Assembly: GCA_019614645.1 (NCBI GenBank)
Contig: JABWDB010000008.1
Location: forward strand, 1,860,001-1,924,000
Origin: Stratiolaelaps scimitus
Lineage: Eukaryota; Arthropoda; Arachnida; Mesostigmata; Laelapidae
Length of the DNA stretch: 64,000 nucleotides
Direction of reading: 5' to 3'
The position numbers and the translations under genes are program-made. The notes under the pieces are model-generated. The model was not told the origin of the DNA, did not search any database, and saw only the letters and a list, made by a program, of their open reading frames with translations. Of the stretch, positions 1 to 13,164 are shown one piece after another. Numbering within the stretch: position 1 is the first letter of the stretch; each line of letters starts with the position of its first letter.

Positions 1-120
1 AGGCAGGATCATGATAGAGATGACAGACAGCAGACAATCACCAGTTATAATAAATACAAGGGCAGTAGACGTAACTACAGCGTAACTGTAGCGGTGACTG
101 TGCCGTAATAGCAGCAATAG

Positions 121-163
121 GCGGCGGCGGTGGTGGCGGCGGCGGTGGTGGCGGCGGCGGCGA
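121..163. repeat. GGC/GGT triplet array
   Basis: Imperfect (GGC)n with interspersed GGT units that repeat in a higher-order pattern (GGC-GGC-GGC-GGT-GGT blocks). It is G-rich on the + strand. Confidence 0.9.
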
Positions 164-799
164 CGCTTACAGTGGCACCATGTCTAATAGAATAGAATAG
201 ACTACCCCGATCCAGTATTATATAGTCGAACTAGCTATAATCATTAACACTGGCACAATCGCGCTTTGTAATTAGTGAAATATATTGCTGCGCGTGCGAC
301 GTATACTGTCGTCAATGCGTGTATGTGCGCGCGCGTGTGTGTGTGTGGTCTTAGTAAAACGACGATTCCCGCGACGTCTTGAACAGCAGCAGCTACAGTA
401 GAATTACCATCGGACCCAGCTCTCTCAGGATTAATCAGCATTTCCCAGCTTTTAGCGTCGGTTGCTGCCGCCGTTCGTCTGTTTGGCGTTCGTATCGACG
501 TCCGTCGCAAAGCTTCAAGTGTGAGTCTCACAGTGCGGACCGGATCACCGGCAGTTGTGTGTCTGACAATCACCAATTCACCACTGAGATATAATACATG
601 CTGATCTATAGATAGATACTACTCTGTATTGTGCATACACAGTGTAAATATCTCGTGGCTATTGTTCTCAACACACAAACACGAGTGAGCTCCTATGGAC
701 AAAAAAAAACAGACCAACCAGCCACACACACCCCTCTCAACGTTCGTTCTGTCGAACGCCAGTCATCGCTGATCGTTTGATGGTCGTGCTGTGGCCAGC

Positions 800-801
<2 letters not shown>

Positions 802-838
<37 letters not shown>
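802..838. repeat. (AT)n microsatellite
   Basis: Uninterrupted AT repeat of about 18 units, with a shorter echo just downstream (841-849). Confidence 0.95.
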
Positions 839-839
<1 letters not shown>

Positions 840-2079
840 CATATATATAGCATGGGTCCGTTTATCCGTCAATGAGGTCGTCTATAGTCACGTGGTCATA
901 GCTATAGTAATATTATAATATTACCTGTTGTGCGGGCCTCATATGGAGTGTAGTATAAATCCGGGCATCACACTTGTAAAACACAAAGGATGTCTCATTA
1001 ATTTGAATAAATAATATTTTTATCAGAAATTATAAAGTCCAACGGCTTTGGTAATCCGATCGATGCGAGACTGTGACGCTGTGCACTGCGGCGCTGCTCC
1101 TGCTGTGGTTGGTCGGTGTAGCGATACCATAGTATGGCTTTGGCGATGCCCGTGACAGCATGGCCAGCGAGACTGTTGTAATAGTGGTCGTATTGGTTGT
1201 CACCGGGGGATCGTTTGGCCCATATTGGAGGAAAAGATGTCCAGAGGGGAAGAGAGGGGTAAGACAACAACAACCTCCTGTAGCTTGCATCGAATAGTGG
1301 CATTCAAGGCCCGGACAACAAATACCGAGGCAGACAGGAAGTAAGACGCGCTCCGGATCTGAGTAACTGGACGAGGTGGATCAGATGTTCGCCAGAAGAC
1401 GAAGACGAAGTCTCTCAGGTTTGCTCTGCCTGCCTTCAGGCTGAACTGAGGTGGGGATACATCGAACGCTGAACAGTGGAACAAAGCTGATCACGTAATG
1501 GAAATCACGCCGGCAGCAGTGAAGACGGTGACGGCACGACGGTTGTTAATGAACACATCTGAAATATTTCATTTACACGTCGTTAGGTTGGCCCTACGTC
1601 ATAGTCGACTGGAAAGGTTGTATTTGCTGGTATTGTACAAGAACTGCTGTTGTAGTTATTGTTGTACTCCTCAGCATATGTCGGTGTGCGTGTACATATG
1701 AGCAGGTGTCATTACCGGGCTGGGCGAATTTGACGAACGTCGCTAGCTGATCATGTTACGTGTATCAAAGTGCAATAACGCAATGAAGATGTTTCATTTC
1801 GATGCTGTGTGTGTTTTCCCCGGATGGCTAGCAGATGAAATTACTTTCGCGAAACAATAAAATCTAGAACTCTTGACAGCTGGTGGCTGTGGCAGTTCTG
1901 CCTAGAAGGAAAGTTATTGTAGAAGTGGACAACAATGAGATGATATTCTAACAACGGAGTGCGAGAATGTGCCCATTGCAGTCTTCGAGTTCTGATAGCT
2001 ATCTCTATGTCAGTCAAGCTGAATCCAATTTTACGATTTCAATCGATGTGAGCCGCTACTACTAAATAGCCGCAGATGG

Positions 2080-2081
<2 letters not shown>

Positions 2082-2128
<47 letters not shown>
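2082..2128. repeat. (TA)n(GT)n compound microsatellite
   Basis: About 17 TA units run directly into six GT units. Confidence 0.95.
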
Positions 2129-5100
2129 ATATACGTATAAAGATAAATTGCCTCATTTAGTGATCTCGATGATACCGTTGTAAATATCGACGAAACGAAT
2201 TTTTTAAATGTCGGCTCAGCAGTTCTCTGTGATGGCGTCACGTCAGCAGCGTCTGTGCGTGTCGGTACACCGACAGGAGACGATCTCTAGCTGTAAAACT
2301 GTCAACCGATAGGATAGTGTTAAATGACGTGCATGGCTTAGGCGGTTATTATGATTGATCAAAATGGGGTGCACACCATTGTTCATTGGAGTTTAGTTCG
2401 GGCTTTGTGAGCGAAACAGGAGGAAAGAAATTTCTCTAATCTCATTTTCAATACTCAGGTAGACCAAGGGTTCCACATATACAACAGATCGCCCGTGCTG
2501 TGTTGATCACCCCGCGTTGTAGTTTTTTTCCTTCGCCAAGATGAACATTTCCGCATCTGATCAAAAGCTGTTTACACGCACCGTTTCTAGTTCCCTCGCT
2601 ATTTGTGAGTGAGATACGGGTCCGATAGCTAATTGTGACGTTAGGCTTGCGATGTGCTCGTAATTTGGTTCTGGAGCGAATCGTAACTGGCTTCAGCAAA
2701 TGGAAGCCACAACCTTTATTATCACTCATAGCAAAATTTGAAATGTGGTAGTTCGTTTAATGACGAATGATGCTCAATTTGCAACATGCAACTCAGTGCT
2801 CTAAGAGCGATTGGTTACCCACTGCTTGTCCCTCTGTGTCTCGTCCGTTTCATCGATCGAATGACAGACCGATCTTGTCGGGGTATATCCGCCCCCGGCT
2901 CCACAGGGTTCAGCGAACCTCCTGAGCTGTACATCGGCAACGAATGTGCGGATTGTCCTTGCAAAAGCGAAAAGAAATAGACCATGAGTTCTCACATGGT
3001 ATAGCAGCGTTGAAACAGTGTTCGCAAAAATGGAACAGGGGCTGGAGGCAAAGGATCGACATATCTGACTGTTACTCAACAGCAGATCTGGCCGATCTCG
3101 GATCTGTGCGCTCGTAAGTCGTCTGGAGCACGGTTTGGAACGTTTGAACTACGTGTGCATAATTTATCGCCGTGAGTCTATGTGAGAATAGTATCATTGG
3201 TTACTTGCTATCCGTGGACACAGCATATAATATGCTGTGCGATATACAATCGATGAACTTGACGTCGAATTATGGCCTTCTGTAGAAAATGACCCTTTAC
3301 TTGAATGGCATTCAGCCTAGCTAATTTCAATAACAGAGCGATAGATGAGCCTCTTTACATGCTTCCAGCAATACTAGCAAGTCAACTGCGTGGCTGGACA
3401 GCCTCTGTACTTGGTACTATTGTGCCATTTTATTAGGTATATATATATATATATATGTAGAGCTTCTCAGGACCGATCGACGATTCTTCGGATTTTTCCG
3501 CATTGGCCGAACGATGCATCTCTAATTGACGCGTGCAACGCTTACGCGAACTGCACTGTATGTCAAGGTACATATTATATATAACATATGTAACTATTGC
3601 CTTTGATACATGCTGTATCTGGATATCCTACGACATGCAGAGCAGCTCCGTCGATCTCAGTGCAATAATTTTGTTATTATCCGAAAATGTCTAGAGACAA
3701 CTTATGGGATTCTGTCCTTGGGAAACAGCTTGAGAACGCTACTCAATGGGTGAGGCAGGTCATCGGGTCTTCGGTGCTACCTGTATCCTTGCTAACGGTC
3801 ATTCGTGTCTGCGTTAGTGGGCGAGTGAGTGGGCGTGTGTGTGTGTGCGTTTGTCCTCCATCCGTGAGCTTGTATGAGCGCAATATGTAGGGGTATATAA
3901 CAGGGAACATTCGCAGTCGTGATTGACTGCGAGTAAGCAGTCGTTCCAGAGACGCTACAGGGCTCTATGGCGCGCGCGGGCTCGTTCTCTCCGTGTTTGC
4001 CTTTTTCGCCCTTGCTGTCGTAGCCTGGCCGCTCTTGGGGTATCGTTTACGCTGGCTAGGCTGGGCAGGGACGGGACGGAGGAGATGCAATAGTAAAACA
4101 GGCGGACTAGCTCGACAGGCCGCGGTCGCGGTGGTGGTGGTAACGATCGCGAGATAACAGACGCTTGCCAGCCGCCGCTAGACGCTGCTGCCGCTGCCGC
4201 TGTGGAGAACAGCGGCCGCACAGGCAAACGACAGCTTCCGCGGTGGTCACAGACAACAGACGCGTTACTGACTCGAGTCAATATTGGTCAATAGGCAGGA
4301 GACGCTGCTTTTCGATCTATGAGAATCCCCTCATGTCGACGAGGGCAAAGGCGACACGAGCAGCAGTGAATAGGGGCTTGCACAACGACACAATCGCATA
4401 GCCGATTTCGCATGCTGCGGTGAGGCGCAGGGGTTCAGCAGCAGCAGCAGCCGCCGCTGTCACAGTGACACGATCTTAGCAGATCGAGGCGGCAAATGAG
4501 ACCGTCTGGATGAGCTGTAACTTGGACGAGGAGGACTTGGACCGAACGGCGGTGGGGGAGGAGGTGGCAATGATATTTATAGTGTGGCTTTGCTGGAGCG
4601 CATGACACCAGATGCACCTATACCTACCTCGATGAACGGGCATTAGGGACAAACAGAGTAAGCAGCGACACTGATCTGTTCAGTCTGGTTGCTTGAGGGG
4701 GCGGGGGGGGGTCTATTTGGATACGTTGAACGGTGAGCGGAGGTGTTCCGAAGTGGTCGTGTGCCGATGACGACGAGATCGACATAACCAACACCGATCG
4801 CAATTGAATGGTCAGTAGAGCCAGCAGCAATATCGACGGCAACATTGCTAATGATAACGTGGGCGATGATGATGTTGACGGTAACAAGCAGAATAGGCAA
4901 GGCGACACGGATTGACGGCGTTAACGGTCCCCCGATCACTGCATCGCTGCCTGCCTTGCTCGTATTTATTTATTGAGTAGGAGCGGTAGCAGCAGTACGT
5001 AGTTGTAGTGGGTGCACAGGTTCCCAAGCGCTCTTCCACAGCGAGTAAGGTAAGAGAGGCGGACGGTGGCGTTGGCGTTTGGTGGATGCAAGTACGACAC

Positions 5101-6540
5101 TTCCGGGCAGACACCTCAATGAGGCCGTTAGTCAGTGTACAGTAAGCATTTTACAGTAACTCATCTAAGGAAGTGTACACGGACGCTCGGCAGAGCGGGG
5201 ATTGGGCAGAGCACACGCTGAGGAGAATAGAGGATGGTTATGTAGCGCTGGTAGCAGAAATAGCGGACCGACCATCGGGCGACAGCTGAGCAGCGGATGA
5301 AGACAGCGCACTGCTGGCTGATCCGATCTGATCTGCTGACGAGGCGAAACAAACACACGACAGGGTAGGGGCAGCATGGAGCGGCACTGGCGGCGGCGGC
5401 GGCGCCATCGACGGCGGCCACAGCCACGGAGCGATACTGTGCGCCGGTCATGGTGGTGAACATGCATTCGTCGTTCGATTTGATAGTAGCGAATGATAGA
5501 GAACGAATGTGTGTGTGTGTGTGTATATAGTGAGTGGAGCTGAGATGAATAGAGACAGCAGTAGAGGCAACCCGACCGCGCGACATCACATAGCAGGCCA
5601 TATGGTAAGAGAATGAACGACATGAACCAGCAGCAGCAGGAGCGGCGGCGGCGGCCTCGGCCTCGGCGGCGGCATCAGTAAAGACATGTGGAGACGGCGA
5701 ATATACTGATGAACGATTAGCGAGAACGTCATACTCGTCGTGTTCGTCGTTACATTCGCAAAGATGGACATATCTATATATATATATATATATACAAAGT
5801 AAAGCGAGAGCAACAGCAATGTTGATTAACTCTTACGAGATGGCAGTGATGTTGATGATGACGCGAGGACACCGGCGATAACGATTAGCTGCCTGTGCAG
5901 AGTTGAATCGAAGAACAATGTGCTTACGTGTGCTAACATGTGTGGGTGTCTGCGGCGTGTGGGCAGGAAGACAGCAACTGCGGGGAGGGGGGTCTCTCTC
6001 ATCTATGTTACGGACTGCTCACGATCACACGTGCGCGAGCAAACAAGGACAGAAATTGATCGATTTCTGTAATTAATTTAGACCGCTCTCACTCTTGTTG
6101 AGCTCTAGATACTCATCAGGATTTGGGACGCTCCCGAAAAGCGAAGAACGCTCTGGAGTGGGAAAGGAAGAGCTGTATGGTAAAAAAAATGGCGAAAGTG
6201 ATGGAAAAATGCGGAAAAAGGGAGACGGGAAGGTGCTTCCTGATATCGATCACTAACATCTCACCGTATATATTCTATATATATATATATATATATACAT
6301 ATATACTATCTCATAATCTATCGTCATAGAGTATCCGTCTTATTCAAACATATACATTCATTTATAAAATAAATCGGTCACAATTGTGCCCTCGTGAGTG
6401 TAGAACTTAAAAGTGGGCCTAATATCTCAGATTGATGACACGAACAAATAAACTCATAGAAAGAGTTGTCACATCGACTTGTTACCTTATCGTTCATCTA
6501 TTCATCATCTCTCTCTCATTCTCCCTCCCTTATTCATTAA

Positions 6541-6555
6541 TTTATTCACTAATCG

Positions 6556-6587
<32 letters not shown>

Positions 6588-6591
6588 GCAG
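6541..6591 (+). promoter_or_regulatory. 3' splice site of exon A built on a TTG microsatellite
   Basis: A branch-like CACTAAT at 6547-6553 is followed directly by about eleven TTG units (6555-6588) and then GCAG at 6588-6591. The usual C/U-rich tract is replaced by a U/G repeat, with a separate CT-rich stretch further upstream (about 6505-6535). The following frame matches MXD proteins from its first full codon, which supports this AG as the acceptor in use. Confidence 0.75.
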
Positions 6592-7012
6592 AAGCTGAGC
6601 ATGGCTATGCCGTGTCAGTCGCGTCGAGCGGTGTGCCATCGGGTGCGGACCGAAGTGTTAGCGGTAATGCTGGTGCAGGTGCAGACCAAATCGGTGGTAG
6701 CGGAGGTGGAGGAGGTGGTGTAGTGATTCTGTCCGCGCCGTCCTCCGTTGTCACCAGCACCGGCACACCAGCTTCCTCGGTTGTGGCTCATCAGAGCCAC
6801 CCAGGCCCCCACGCGGCGATTGCCAGCGTTGCCGCCGTCTCTGGACGCGCACTATCCCCGGTCGGCCCCACCGGCCAACCCGGCTCCCTTGAGCTAGGGG
6901 CCACTGTCGGTGTTTTGTCCGGCCTGCCAATCAAGAGCCACATGGATTCTGTTCAAGCTGTTCCGCATCGCGTCAGCAGACGGGCCCGAGCCAAGAAGCC
7001 ACTCGGAAACAG
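6592..7012 (+). CDS. MXD/MXI1-family bHLH-zip repressor, internal exon A (EHGYA motif, linker, start of basic region)
   Basis: This is an internal exon of a MAX-dimerising transcriptional repressor of the MXD (Mad/Mxi1) family. Such proteins bind E-boxes with MAX and recruit Sin3/HDAC. The acceptor is a (TTG)n tract ending in GCAG; the donor is AACAG|GTGAGT. The exon is 421 nt: two bases finishing a codon, 139 codons, then AG, the start of a split Arg codon. The frame is open throughout. It opens with AEHGYA, matching the (E)xEHGYAS block that follows the Sin3-interaction helix in vertebrate MXI1/MXD1. It closes with SRRARAKKPLGN-R, matching the basic segment before STHNELEKNRR. The ~110 residues between are Gly/Ser/Val/Ala-rich, with a hexaglycine run, and are much longer than the ~30-residue linker I recall from vertebrates. 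The preceding intron is phase 1 and the following one phase 2. The Sin3-binding helix itself lies upstream, not in this window. Confidence 0.85.
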
Positions 7013-7810
7013 GTGAGTAGATACAAATATGATGCAGATATATAGATCGATACAAACCGATGTACATAGATACAAATATAATATAACACTATTGTTTATT
7101 CTAACACCGGGATTACTTGGCGAGTGACTTACATTGGGTGTCGCTTCAACGTATAGATTCTCTCTATCTAATTAACGACTATTCGCTAAGGATCATTGAT
7201 GACTGTGGAAAATCGGGATGAGTAACGGGCAGAGTGCGAGAGAGGACACGATTACAAACATTATGTACGCTACATAGCAATGGACAGTAATGGCGGCGGC
7301 AGCGGCGGCGGCGGCCTCACTAATCGAGTCAAGTGCTTCGAAACATTTGCTTACCATCGTCGCCGATGCGACCCACTGCTGGCTGTTAGTCCTGATAGGC
7401 CGGTATAACACTAGGCCCTGCTGTGTCCACGAGGCATAGCTGAGGTCCCTAACGGAAAGGTGTCCTGCAGAACGTTAGTCGTTGGGGGTAGGGTGGCAGA
7501 CAGATCAGAGAGTTAACTCGGGACGAGGAGGCCAATGAAGTTGCATTCGAATCGGTCAAACAACAGAAGAAGAGAAATAGTATATAGTAATTATAATCGA
7601 ATGCCAGTTGCCCACCCGTAGCGTTTGCCTTGGTAACGAGGTCGACGCAGTCGGACGACGCGAAGAGGCGAAGGATTGAATGCCGCCAGACAGATTTAAA
7701 TTCGGCGCGATCATTTAAATGAACGCGGCGCATGTGAATCGCTCGGGTCGGCTGATTGCTTGGTCCACTTCAAGGACCCCGATGCCCTCCACGACAGGTC
7801 CAGGGTGGCG

Positions 7811-7813
<3 letters not shown>

Positions 7814-7847
<34 letters not shown>
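7814..7847. repeat. (AT)n microsatellite
   Basis: Perfect AT repeat of 17 units. Confidence 0.95.
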
Positions 7848-7851
<4 letters not shown>

Positions 7852-9397
7852 ACAACAAACTACTAGACGCGCTGGACACACAGGGGACGGAGGTTCACAG
7901 GGTATCAAGCCGGGGACGGCGGCACTGCCCCGTATTCATGAGGACCAAAGGTGTATTGATTACAAGTGCTACTGCTCCTGTTGTTGTTGTTGTTACTGCC
8001 GCCAGTTTGAGTAGTAAAGTTTAATCATGCGACGACCAGCGGCTGCTGTTGCTACGACTACTCTGCTCTACTTATCATCGTATACGGCCAAATCAACCGC
8101 GTCGCCCCTTGTTATTCAGGCGTTCTGGCCTCGGTCACCCTCTGCCGTACTGTATTACTACTGGCAGCTTAGAGCATCAATTAACACGACGTCTCCCGAA
8201 TGTAACAGCAGCGCCCTCAGCACAACAGCAGCAGCAGCAGCCGCCGCAGCAGCAATAGCAGAATATGATAGTAGACGCTTACAAAGCTGCCTAGACATGA
8301 TTGAATCCTTCGAAGTCACTGAGTCGTCGGCTGAGTAGCCAGCGCCCATTGCAGTTGTCTTCCTTTTTCTCATAACGGTCACGTGTGTAGCAGTAGGATA
8401 TTCGCGCGTACCGGTGTCGTCGGCGCTGTACGAACAAATAGTCGGTGGCTCGATCGAACGAACGAGCCGGCGGCCATCCAGCCGACAAAATAGACCAGAC
8501 GTAGGCCGGCCGCTAAATTCACCGTTGCGGTACGCTGGATCGCCATTCGTCCGTCCGCTCGCGAGAAACACCAGATAAAAGATTGACATCGGCAGCTGTT
8601 TATGGTTTCACCATGATAAGTGGCTTCAGCTATTGTGAATGCGGCGGCGGCGGCGTCGACATCGGGTGCAGCCGCAGCGGAGGACGAAACGCGCAGTGGG
8701 TTGGTGTGTTTGTCTGTCAGTGTGGCTTGTTGTCGTCGCCTTTGTAGCTTCGGGGACCACCACCACCACCACCACCGGCGGCTCCGGCGGCGGCGACTCC
8801 GTCGTCGTCCGCATCCAAAGCACGTCATCTATTATACACGTTCCGTTGACATTTGCTCTCGGATTGTTCGAATCGTCCGGGCACGATGCCGAGCGCACAG
8901 TGTTGATGAATAAGTAGTGAAGACGACTCCATTTCGCGTTTCCACTGATATCGAAACGCTGCGCCGGTCCGGCTATCCGAGGTCTGAATCCAACGCCCGA
9001 CATCATTCACTCACTCGGAACGATTTGCCAGAGTGACCTCTGAGTGGTTGGCTCATGTTAGGGGTGAATGCAAAGTCAGCCATGCGATGGTCAGATCACT
9101 CGAATAATCTCATCGGGCGGAGCGTTTGAGTCCGTCTGAGTTCCTCCGTCAGACTGCGTTGGGACTAACTCCCAGTCTTCGGTGGCGTTTCGATTGCATC
9201 TGACAGCAGTAACGATAAGGCTAGATTGTTTCGCTGACTGTTTTCTGTTTGTGATTTAAAGGTAAACGAGTCAGCTGAAAGTTCTCCGCCTCGGGGTTTG
9301 TCGCATAGCGCACGTGACGAGTTGAAAACGAAATTGTGTGCTACCATTTGTAGATAGACGCACAAACATACATAATTCTGTATACTTTATTTAATCG

Positions 9398-9429
<32 letters not shown>

Positions 9430-9432
9430 TAT
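9398..9432. repeat. (TA)n microsatellite
   Basis: TA repeat with one C interruption near its 3' end. Confidence 0.95.
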
Positions 9433-10492
9433 TATACGCAACTGTAACAATACGGCGTGCTCCATCTATAGTCGCCCTCTGCAAACGCGTACAGCTTGCA
9501 GAGCTCAGACTCCCTCCCTCCGGCTGCGTAGGAACTAACTCGTGTCTGGTGTAGATCCAGCTAAAGCTTTCGACGACATTCAGCCATTCGTTGTTCACAT
9601 TCTCGATCGGGCCCATTGTGCTCGGCTCGTTGTAGAACGCATTGGGAACAAACACCCATAGGGAGAGAAGACGGAGAGGATGGCCTTCTGCGGGCAGTCG
9701 TAGCCCGTGGAAGGCCGTCTTCATCGTGTTCCTCTGCCGGTTGCTCCGTTTGGCATTGTCGCAGATCGGGGGCGGCAGCAGCAGCGGCGACAGCAGTGCG
9801 CTGTTTTCATTGCCATTTTCTAAGGAAATAATATTTTCTTTTACTAGTAAAAACACGAAGCAAGAGCGAAAATAATGAAAAATAGCGAAAGCCTTTTGCT
9901 GTTGCTGCTGCTGATCAGGCGTGCGCCTAGGGGATCTCTTGGAGAAAGGGCACCGAGGACGCAGTCGAGCTAGAATAATCTGCTGAGGTGATGCTAAAGT
10001 TGCTCTTTGCTACGTTCGTAGAAGCTGCTTGATTCTTCTCGATCGTGTCATTTACATGAAATGTCAGCCGGTAGGACAAATTTCCAAGGGGAGCGGGGCG
10101 CGATTAGCCAATGCGTCTATCGCTTGTCAAGCAGTCGAAGACACAAAGCGAAAGGCGGTGCATTTTCGAAAGGCGCCGCTTTGCCCAAGACTCGAGGCTG
10201 GCAATTCTGATCGCCGCTCACCTTGATCTCCGCCAGCGTTCCGTGATAGATTTAGGTGGTGGTGGTGGTGATGGTGGCGACGACTCTTCGACAAGTGAAC
10301 GCGATGATTCAAAGAGAACCCTCTTCCGCGATCATGACGAGGATACAGAGCAATATCTATTTTTGTGTAGAGAGAGACTTCCGCTAAAGCCGGCTGTCCA
10401 TCAGGCGTTCGTTTGACGTACAATAGCACATGTACGCAGCGAGTATAATGCGCTATGACGACGGAAGATGGGCTGAATTTTTTCATTGTTTT

Positions 10493-10503
10493 TTGTTGTT
10501 GTT

Positions 10504-10534
<31 letters not shown>

Positions 10535-10556
10535 TTGTTGTTGTTGCTGCTGTTGG
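10493..10556. repeat. (TTG)n/(CTG)n triplet array
   Basis: About 21 TTG units with two CTG-CTG interruptions 30 nt apart, suggesting internal duplication. It resembles the TTG tract that forms the exon A acceptor but is followed by no recognisable exon. Confidence 0.95.
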
Positions 10557-13091
10557 TCTAACTCCATTTAAATTTAAATCATCGCTTCTCCTCCTGGGAT
10601 CGCGCATAAGCTGTCTTGCCTTGATGCCGCCATGATGTCACGTTCGCCCTAATCAGCGGAGACACCCGGCTGTTTATCGTCACCCCTGTGAGAAGAAGTC
10701 TGCCAGTCTGATGTGACTTGTCCGCTGAGCGTGGCCGCCCTACGGCGTGCAGCCGGCGCCAAACGACGACTGCAAACAAATTAAGGTGACACGCACTTGA
10801 TGAAACTTGACGACGCTCGAAATACTGCAGGACCCTTCGAGCAGTCCCCTTCACAAGCCTCGCACATGTGTCGGCACCAGCCGCTCGCTAGGCTGGCTGA
10901 CTCGTTGGCTTCGCCAATTTCGGTTTCTGCGTTCTCGTCCGAGAGCGTGGGAGCATAGGCCAGCCACCATAGCTCCTTTTCAAGTCGATAGTAGAGCGCT
11001 TCTATCCCAGGACGCTCTTGGCTGATCCCATCGTCCAGACCCATCCAGCAGTGCACGATGGGCAGAGAGCGACAGGAACCCGGGCAGCAGAGAAAATCGA
11101 ACCGACCGAACAGATATGTTGGACGCAACCATGAGCGCAGATAAAATGAATATTTTACAATAATATGCAGAGCTCGTCGTAAAAGTTTCAATGTTTCAGT
11201 TTTGTTTTTTTTCGTCGCTCATCGTATGAGCTCTAGACGTAGCGAACGCCCATGATATGCACATATCCTAGCTTATTGTTGGCTTTTGGAAGGCGATATG
11301 CCGATCGTAGTTTGATTCTGACATTATCGAGATGTCGGCGAGTGTAATGGTACGGAATATATCCGATGAACAGGTGTGCGGTAGAGCGTCACCCTGGACC
11401 AAAGCCTTCCCCAGCTATCTCTGAGCATGGCAGTCAGTAAATGCCTATGGACCGTGTGGCATTTATTGGTTTTTCATCAATCAAAGCTATGATGCCTCCG
11501 ACTACGAAAAACCCGCACCGTATATCCATTAAACATTCGACGGCGAGAACCTGGGTGTATGCTATTGCTGATACATGTAACCATATGCGTGGGCCTGAGG
11601 AGTAACAGCCTTGAGCGAAACAGTTAAACTTTGAATGTGTACCCCAGACGGGTGTGCGATGGACAACGAAGCTCTGCGCTGAGCTGATCCCGGACACTTT
11701 CGAATTGCTTGAATAATTAATAATTACTTAATTAAATAGTGAAGGGTATTTAATTAAGATTTCATTTACGAATCTATGTTGAGATTGAGACGTCTTTCAA
11801 CAAAAGGACGCACGCCGTTTGTTTGTGCCGATCAACATCAGGTGGCCGGCACTCGATTCAGCTGCTGTTTTTGTTGAGGCAGGCTGCCTATTTTTGTTAG
11901 ACTTAATACGTTGACTATGCAGGCTTGTTTTATCTTACTCAATGTCGATGCAGGCCTACATATGAGCCAAGCATTATACGATGGTGAACCCCTTTGTCTA
12001 GTGTCGTTCAAGTTATCGTTGAAGCAATTGTAGCGTGAAGAGGCAATTCGATCCAGTCTATTGGCTGCATTAGACTAGATCTGATGACTGGCTGTAGCCA
12101 AGTTAAAAAAAATATATATATATATAATATATAACAGACAAAAGGACGAAACGCACACAAGGCGAACATCGACTGCGCGGCGACTTGTTGATCATCCTGT
12201 ATATATATATATATATAGAGAGAGAGAGAACGTTGTTGTTGCGGTAGTTAGCTTTCTCGTGGTCATCGTCGCCCTTCTCGTTACATCTTTCTGGCCGACT
12301 CTATACTCGCTCGTTCATTGCGCTGCTGCTGCTGTTGCTGTGCCCCTGCTCGCGCCATAGTACCAGCACCGGCACAGACGGTTCACTAAAATATGGTCTT
12401 CTATACTTTATATTTATGTTTGCCCGTCCGCCGTCCGTTCGTCTTCCTACTCTTTCACCTTGCTTCCTCCCTCTTCACCAGTGTGTGAGTCCCCCTTAAA
12501 TCATCAGAATTATGGGCGAACGACCACGCGGCAAGTGAGCACATAAAAAAGCACTCGACACTAAAGTAAGCGACAGCGCGAACGCAAGAGAGAGAGAGAG
12601 AAAGAACGAGTCAGTCAGAGAATGTGAAAGAGAGAGAGATCGAGCTACTTGCCATACGCTATACTCAAACGCTACGTTTAGGTTGGCTCGCCAACCGCAA
12701 ACGGTCATCGTGGCCTTCTCGACGACGGTGGTAGATGGCCGGCAGGCCATGCAGTGCCCATGCCTATAGTGGTGGTAGTGGTGGTGGTGGCCTGTGTGAC
12801 CGATGATGGTGGTCGAAGAAATGGACGCTACACCACGACGGCGCCAATGGACGACCAATAGACCAATAGCCACTGCGCGTTGGCGATGTGGGAGCGTTCG
12901 TCCGTTCCCGGCTATGTAGCGTAGAGAGCAGAGCAGCAGGCTCGTACCGTCGAGCTGTGATGATGATGACGCTGTGTAGGAGTAGTACCTACTTTGTTGG
13001 ATGACTTCCTTTTTTCAACGGCGGCGGCGGCAGCGCAGAAAAATGTATAGATGACCATACTGTGAAGGATGTTGACTCGACAAGCTGGACG

Positions 13092-13164
13092 TGCACAGCC
13101 GGGGGATCGAACCCCGGATCACTACATTGACAGTGTGCCGTGCTTATGGACCTCTGCCTCGTCC
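13092..13164 (-). pseudogene. Degenerate tRNA-Asp(GUC)-like sequence, probably a tRNA pseudogene or SINE head
   Basis: On the minus strand this 73-nt stretch has tRNA spacing. A perfect T arm (CGGGG-TTCGATC-CCCCG) falls at positions 49-65, and U33-GUC-A37 at positions 33-37. The T arm and CUGUCA loop resemble tRNA-Asp. The rest is eroded: only three inner anticodon-stem pairs hold, the acceptor stem has about four of seven pairs, and no D stem forms. This suits a tRNA pseudogene or the tRNA-derived head of a SINE with an intact box B, not a working tRNA. A short A-rich run lies about 70 nt beyond its 3' end. Confidence 0.45.

Larger units (their letters stand above)
1..6591 (+). other. Intron or 5' region upstream of MXD exon A
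   Basis: No coding exon was recognised here. The MXD family normally has an upstream exon for the Sin3-interaction helix (LLEAAEYLERRER-like). I looked for LLEAA and ERRER codon patterns followed by a donor on the + strand and found none, so that exon is probably further upstream. The stretch holds a GGC/GGT array at 121-163, (TA)n tracts at 802-838, 2082-2128, about 3438-3456, about 5773-5796 and about 6277-6306, and a short (GT)n near 5509-5524. The open frames on both strands are short and unrelated to known families. It reads as ordinary non-coding DNA. Confidence 0.6.

Noticed and set aside
3040..3070. MEQGLEAKDRH frame tested as a Sin3-interaction exon
   Set aside because: Lacks the LLEAAEYLERRE pattern and ends in a stop with no donor.
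5030..5060. CTTCCACAG acceptor-like and AAG|GTAAGAG donor-like pair spanning 8 nt
   Set aside because: Eight nt would break the reading frame, includes a stop in one phase, and has no motif support.
9341..9856. 171-codon minus-strand frame
   Set aside because: It reads through a (TA)n microsatellite as an IYIY run and shows no recognisable motif in the rest.
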